Assembly: GCA_030615605.1 (NCBI GenBank)
Contig: JAUWYY010000007.1
Location: 1 to 64,000 of the forward strand
Direction: 5' to 3'
DNA length: 64,000 bases
Origin: a bacterium
Lineage (GTDB): Bacteria; Armatimonadota; Zipacnadia; Zipacnadales; Zipacnadaceae
Under the pieces are notes generated by a model that ran no database searches, had not been told where the DNA came from, and saw only the letters and a list, made by a program, of their open reading frames with translations. Positions 62,182 to 64,000 of the stretch are shown piece by piece. Within the stretch, counting starts at the first letter, position 1. Every line of letters begins with the position of its first letter. The translations under genes were made by a program, and so were the position numbers.

Positions 62182-62770
62182 CGTCGCATTCCTCTCCCAA
62201 CCTGGGCTGCAAAATTGCCCAGAGTCGCTTGCTCGCCTCGTGCAACCGCCAGCGAATGGTACCCGGCTCGACGCCTTCGGCCTGGGCGATCTCCGGGCCG
62301 GACATCTCAGCGAAGTAGCGCAGCGCCACGGTGCGCCGATAGACTTCGGGCAGCTCCCGCACGGCCGCCACCACTATCTGTTGGCGCTCGCGCAGGATCG
62401 CCAGTTCCTCGGCACCCGGGTTGAGGTCCGGGAGTTCGTCGTCGAGCTGCTCGGGCGGCTCCCGGCGGCCACTGCGCCGCAGCCAGTTGTGGTTGACGTT
62501 GAGCGCCACGCCGTACAGCCATGCCCGCGGCGTACCGCCGCCGGAGTAGCTGTTGGCGCTCTGGTAGGCTGCGGCGAAACTCTCCTGCGTTAGATCCGCC
62601 GCGGCTTCCCGGTCACCGGTCAGGCGCAGGTGCAGGTTGAAGATACGGGCGTGTTCACCGGCAACGAGCCGGTCCCACGCCCTCCTATCCCGGAGCCTGA
62701 GCTGCTCGCGTAGCTTCGGAGACTCGTCCGCCAGCGGTTGTGTCGCCGGCGTCAGAAGACTCAGTAGCAT
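62162..62770 (-). CDS. ECF-subfamily RNA polymerase sigma factor
   Basis: 202 residues. Region 2 includes DLTQESFAAAYQSANSYSGGG and PRAWLYGVALNVNHNWLRR; region 4 helix-turn-helix is MSGPEIAQAEGVEPGTIRWRLHEA. It directs transcription of a stress or envelope regulon, presumably controlled by the DUF4349 product. The ribosome site at ATG 62770 is weak. Confidence 0.9.
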   Translation of the reverse strand: MLLSLLTPATQPLADESPKLREQLRLRDRRAWDRLVAGEHARIFNLHLRLTGDREAAADLTQESFAAAYQSANSYSGGGTPRAWLYGVALNVNHNWLRRSGRREPPEQLDDELPDLNPGAEELAILRERQQIVVAAVRELPEVYRRTVALRYFAEMSGPEIAQAEGVEPGTIRWRLHEASKRLWAILQPRLGEECDDGQRQN

Positions 62771-62966
62771 AGACCGTCAGTCCCATCTGAACCAGCTTCG
62801 CTGTGTGGATGCATCGAAAGGATCCTCTCACGCGTGTCACTCTTGTAGTGGTCTTGGGCGCGCGAAACGTTGGGAGATTCGGTGCGCTCTTCTACCTTTG
62901 ACTGCTGGGAGGAGTCGTCTGGTTCCCTGGCAGCCGCCCACCTCCACAATTCCATCCAAAAACACC

Positions 62967-62995
62967 TTGACATATGTAAATCATTTATGTATGAT
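62967..62995 (+). promoter_or_regulatory. Near-consensus promoter with quasi-palindrome upstream of the AbrB gene
   Basis: TTGACA (62967-62972), 17 bases, TATGAT (62990-62995). The quasi-palindrome CATATGTAAAT-C-ATTTATGTATG (62971-62993) fills the space between the boxes and is AT-rich, a good autoregulatory AbrB site. Confidence 0.6.
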
Positions 62996-63057
62996 TAGTA
63001 TGCTTGAGCGACGAAAAGCTCCCAAAAGAACGATAAGCGGAAAGATGGCGAGGCGCT

Positions 63058-63321
63058 ATGGGTACAAAAGGTATTGAGATTGATGAACTGTTCTACGGCA
63101 CGGTCACTGTGGGCGAGCGCGGGCAGATTGTAGTGCCGGCGCAGGCACGCGAGGACTTTGACATCAACCCGGGCGATAAGCTGCTGGTGTTCCGCCATCC
63201 GCACCAGGCCGGCCTGGTCATTGTGAATGTAGCCAATGTTGCCCAAATCATGACATTTATGGAACAGGCCCTGGAGCGGATGCGCAAAGAGATCGACGAG
63301 GCGGACACCGCAGACGAATAG
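63058..63321 (+). CDS. AbrB/SpoVT-type swapped-hairpin DNA-binding protein
   Basis: 87 residues. ELFYGTVTVGERGQIVVPAQ, then AREDFDINPGDKLLVF: the AbrB-MazE beta-barrel, followed by a helical acidic tail. A transition-state or antitoxin-like transcription regulator. GAGG lies before ATG 63058. Located just upstream of the efflux gene, which it may control. Confidence 0.85.
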   Translation: MGTKGIEIDELFYGTVTVGERGQIVVPAQAREDFDINPGDKLLVFRHPHQAGLVIVNVANVAQIMTFMEQALERMRKEIDEADTADE

Positions 63322-63400
63322 CCGGGCGTACAGCCAGGAGAGTCCAGACAGGCCGAATTGGGACGACTCCTGATCCGAGGCGATGGGTGAGTGAACAAAG

Positions 63401-64000
63401 ATGAATAGCAAGGTAGCTATTGCGGTCATATGTACAGTATTGTTGATGAGTCTTGTCGGCGCGGCTCCGCTGCCAGCTCAGGAAGAGCCTATCGTATTGA
63501 CCTTGCCGGATGCCATCCAGATGGCTCTAGAGTGCAACTACGATTTGCAGATCGCCGAGTCAAGGACCCAGGAGGCAAAGGCCGCCTACGGCGAGGCAGC
63601 CGCAGCAGACCGATTTCAACTCAACTTCGAAGGCGCATATCTACGCATGGGGCCGGTGGCCTCAATGACACTGCCACCAGAACTGGGGGGCGGAGCAATT
63701 AAGCTGGGTGATGACAAGACCTGGAGCTACGGCGCCTCAGCGTACAAGTCGCTATACAGCGCAGGGCGTAATGAAGCATTGCGGGCATTGGCGCGGGTTG
63801 GCTCGGCGGCTGCCAAGCTCAATGCAGCGGCGGCGCGACGACAGATCGCGCTGGCGACTACCGAGCTATTCTGCGGAATAATCCAGACCCAGGGTCTGCT
63901 GAGGGTTGCTCAGCAGAACGAGCAACGCGCCGACGAGCAATTTCAGATCGCGGCCGCTCGCGTGGAAGCGGGAGCGGCTCCGCAGTTCGATCAGCTTCGT
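63401..64000 (+). CDS. TolC-family outer-membrane efflux protein (5' part)
   Basis: Open from ATG 63401 to the window's end (200 codons, no stop). A signal peptide (MNSKVAIAVICTVLLMSLVG...) ends before Gln, followed by LTLPDAIQMALECNYDLQIAESR, the outer-membrane efflux repeat, and long Ala/Gln-rich helices. It forms the outer-membrane channel of an RND or ABC efflux pump, whose other genes lie beyond the window. Shows the organism has an outer membrane. Confidence 0.85.
   Translation, partial: MNSKVAIAVICTVLLMSLVGAAPLPAQEEPIVLTLPDAIQMALECNYDLQIAESRTQEAKAAYGEAAAADRFQLNFEGAYLRMGPVASMTLPPELGGGAIKLGDDKTWSYGASAYKSLYSAGRNEALRALARVGSAAAKLNAAAARRQIALATTELFCGIIQTQGLLRVAQQNEQRADEQFQIAAARVEAGAAPQFDQLR

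Overview
The window reads as chromosomal DNA of an uncultivated, probably anaerobic or microaerophilic, menaquinone-using bacterium with an outer membrane. The support is a TolC-like outer-membrane efflux gene, menaquinone tail-modification genes, five multihaem cytochromes c, System II cytochrome c maturation, oxygen-independent siroheme-to-haem synthesis and a low-molecular-weight siroheme sulfite reductase. I cannot assign a phylum from the sequence alone. No tRNA, rRNA or CRISPR array was seen.

Layout. (1) 594-5693, minus: two paralogous FAD geranylgeranyl-reductase-type genes, menA, menG and bioY. (2) 5698-12502, minus: a sulfur-assimilation block (DUF2061, APS reductase, TusA, threonine synthase, a MoaD-NIL sulfur carrier, a ThiF-type E1, a JAMM protease, CysM, a siroheme sulfite reductase with ferredoxin domain, DUF1284), apparently read from one promoter at 12869-12897. 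(3) 13155-16230, minus: polyprenyl diphosphate synthase and acetyl-CoA synthetase. (4) 16320-26902, minus: ccsA (with its two halves in swapped order), resB and five multihaem cytochromes totalling 59 predicted haem sites, one with 27. (5) 26979-29686: an insertion-sequence graveyard next to a cytochrome b remnant. (6) 29679-40726: a complete glutamyl-tRNA-to-haem pathway through siroheme, in two divergent arms (hemA, cobA-hemD, ahbC on minus; precorrin-2 dehydrogenase, hemB, ahbD, ahbA, ahbB, hemL, hemC on plus) around a small helix-turn-helix, cysteine-rich regulator. (7) 40754-43619: an iron-sulfur protein and a two-component system. (8) 43852-44820: a strong promoter with a palindrome and a long hairpin RNA, and a well-supported 33-codon small gene. 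(9) 45079-47841: arsR, acr3, flavodoxin, DUF2284. (10) 47850-58585: mixed accessory DNA with gene fragments, IS scars, a dispersed repeat, phospholipid and lipid-kinase genes, PAP2 phosphatase and a URO-D-family protein. (11) 58586-64000: hypotheticals, an ECF sigma factor with DUF4349 partner, an AbrB-type regulator and the start of a TolC-like gene.

How it fits together. Siroheme made in region 6 would serve both the sulfite reductase of region 2 and, through AhbA/B, AhbC and AhbD, the haem b needed by the cytochromes of region 4, which CcsA/ResB would attach outside the cytoplasmic membrane. Menaquinol from region 1 is the natural electron donor for the NapC-like membrane-anchored 27-haem cytochrome. 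Pathway assignments rest on recognisable family motifs; the physiological role of the cytochrome cluster is inference.
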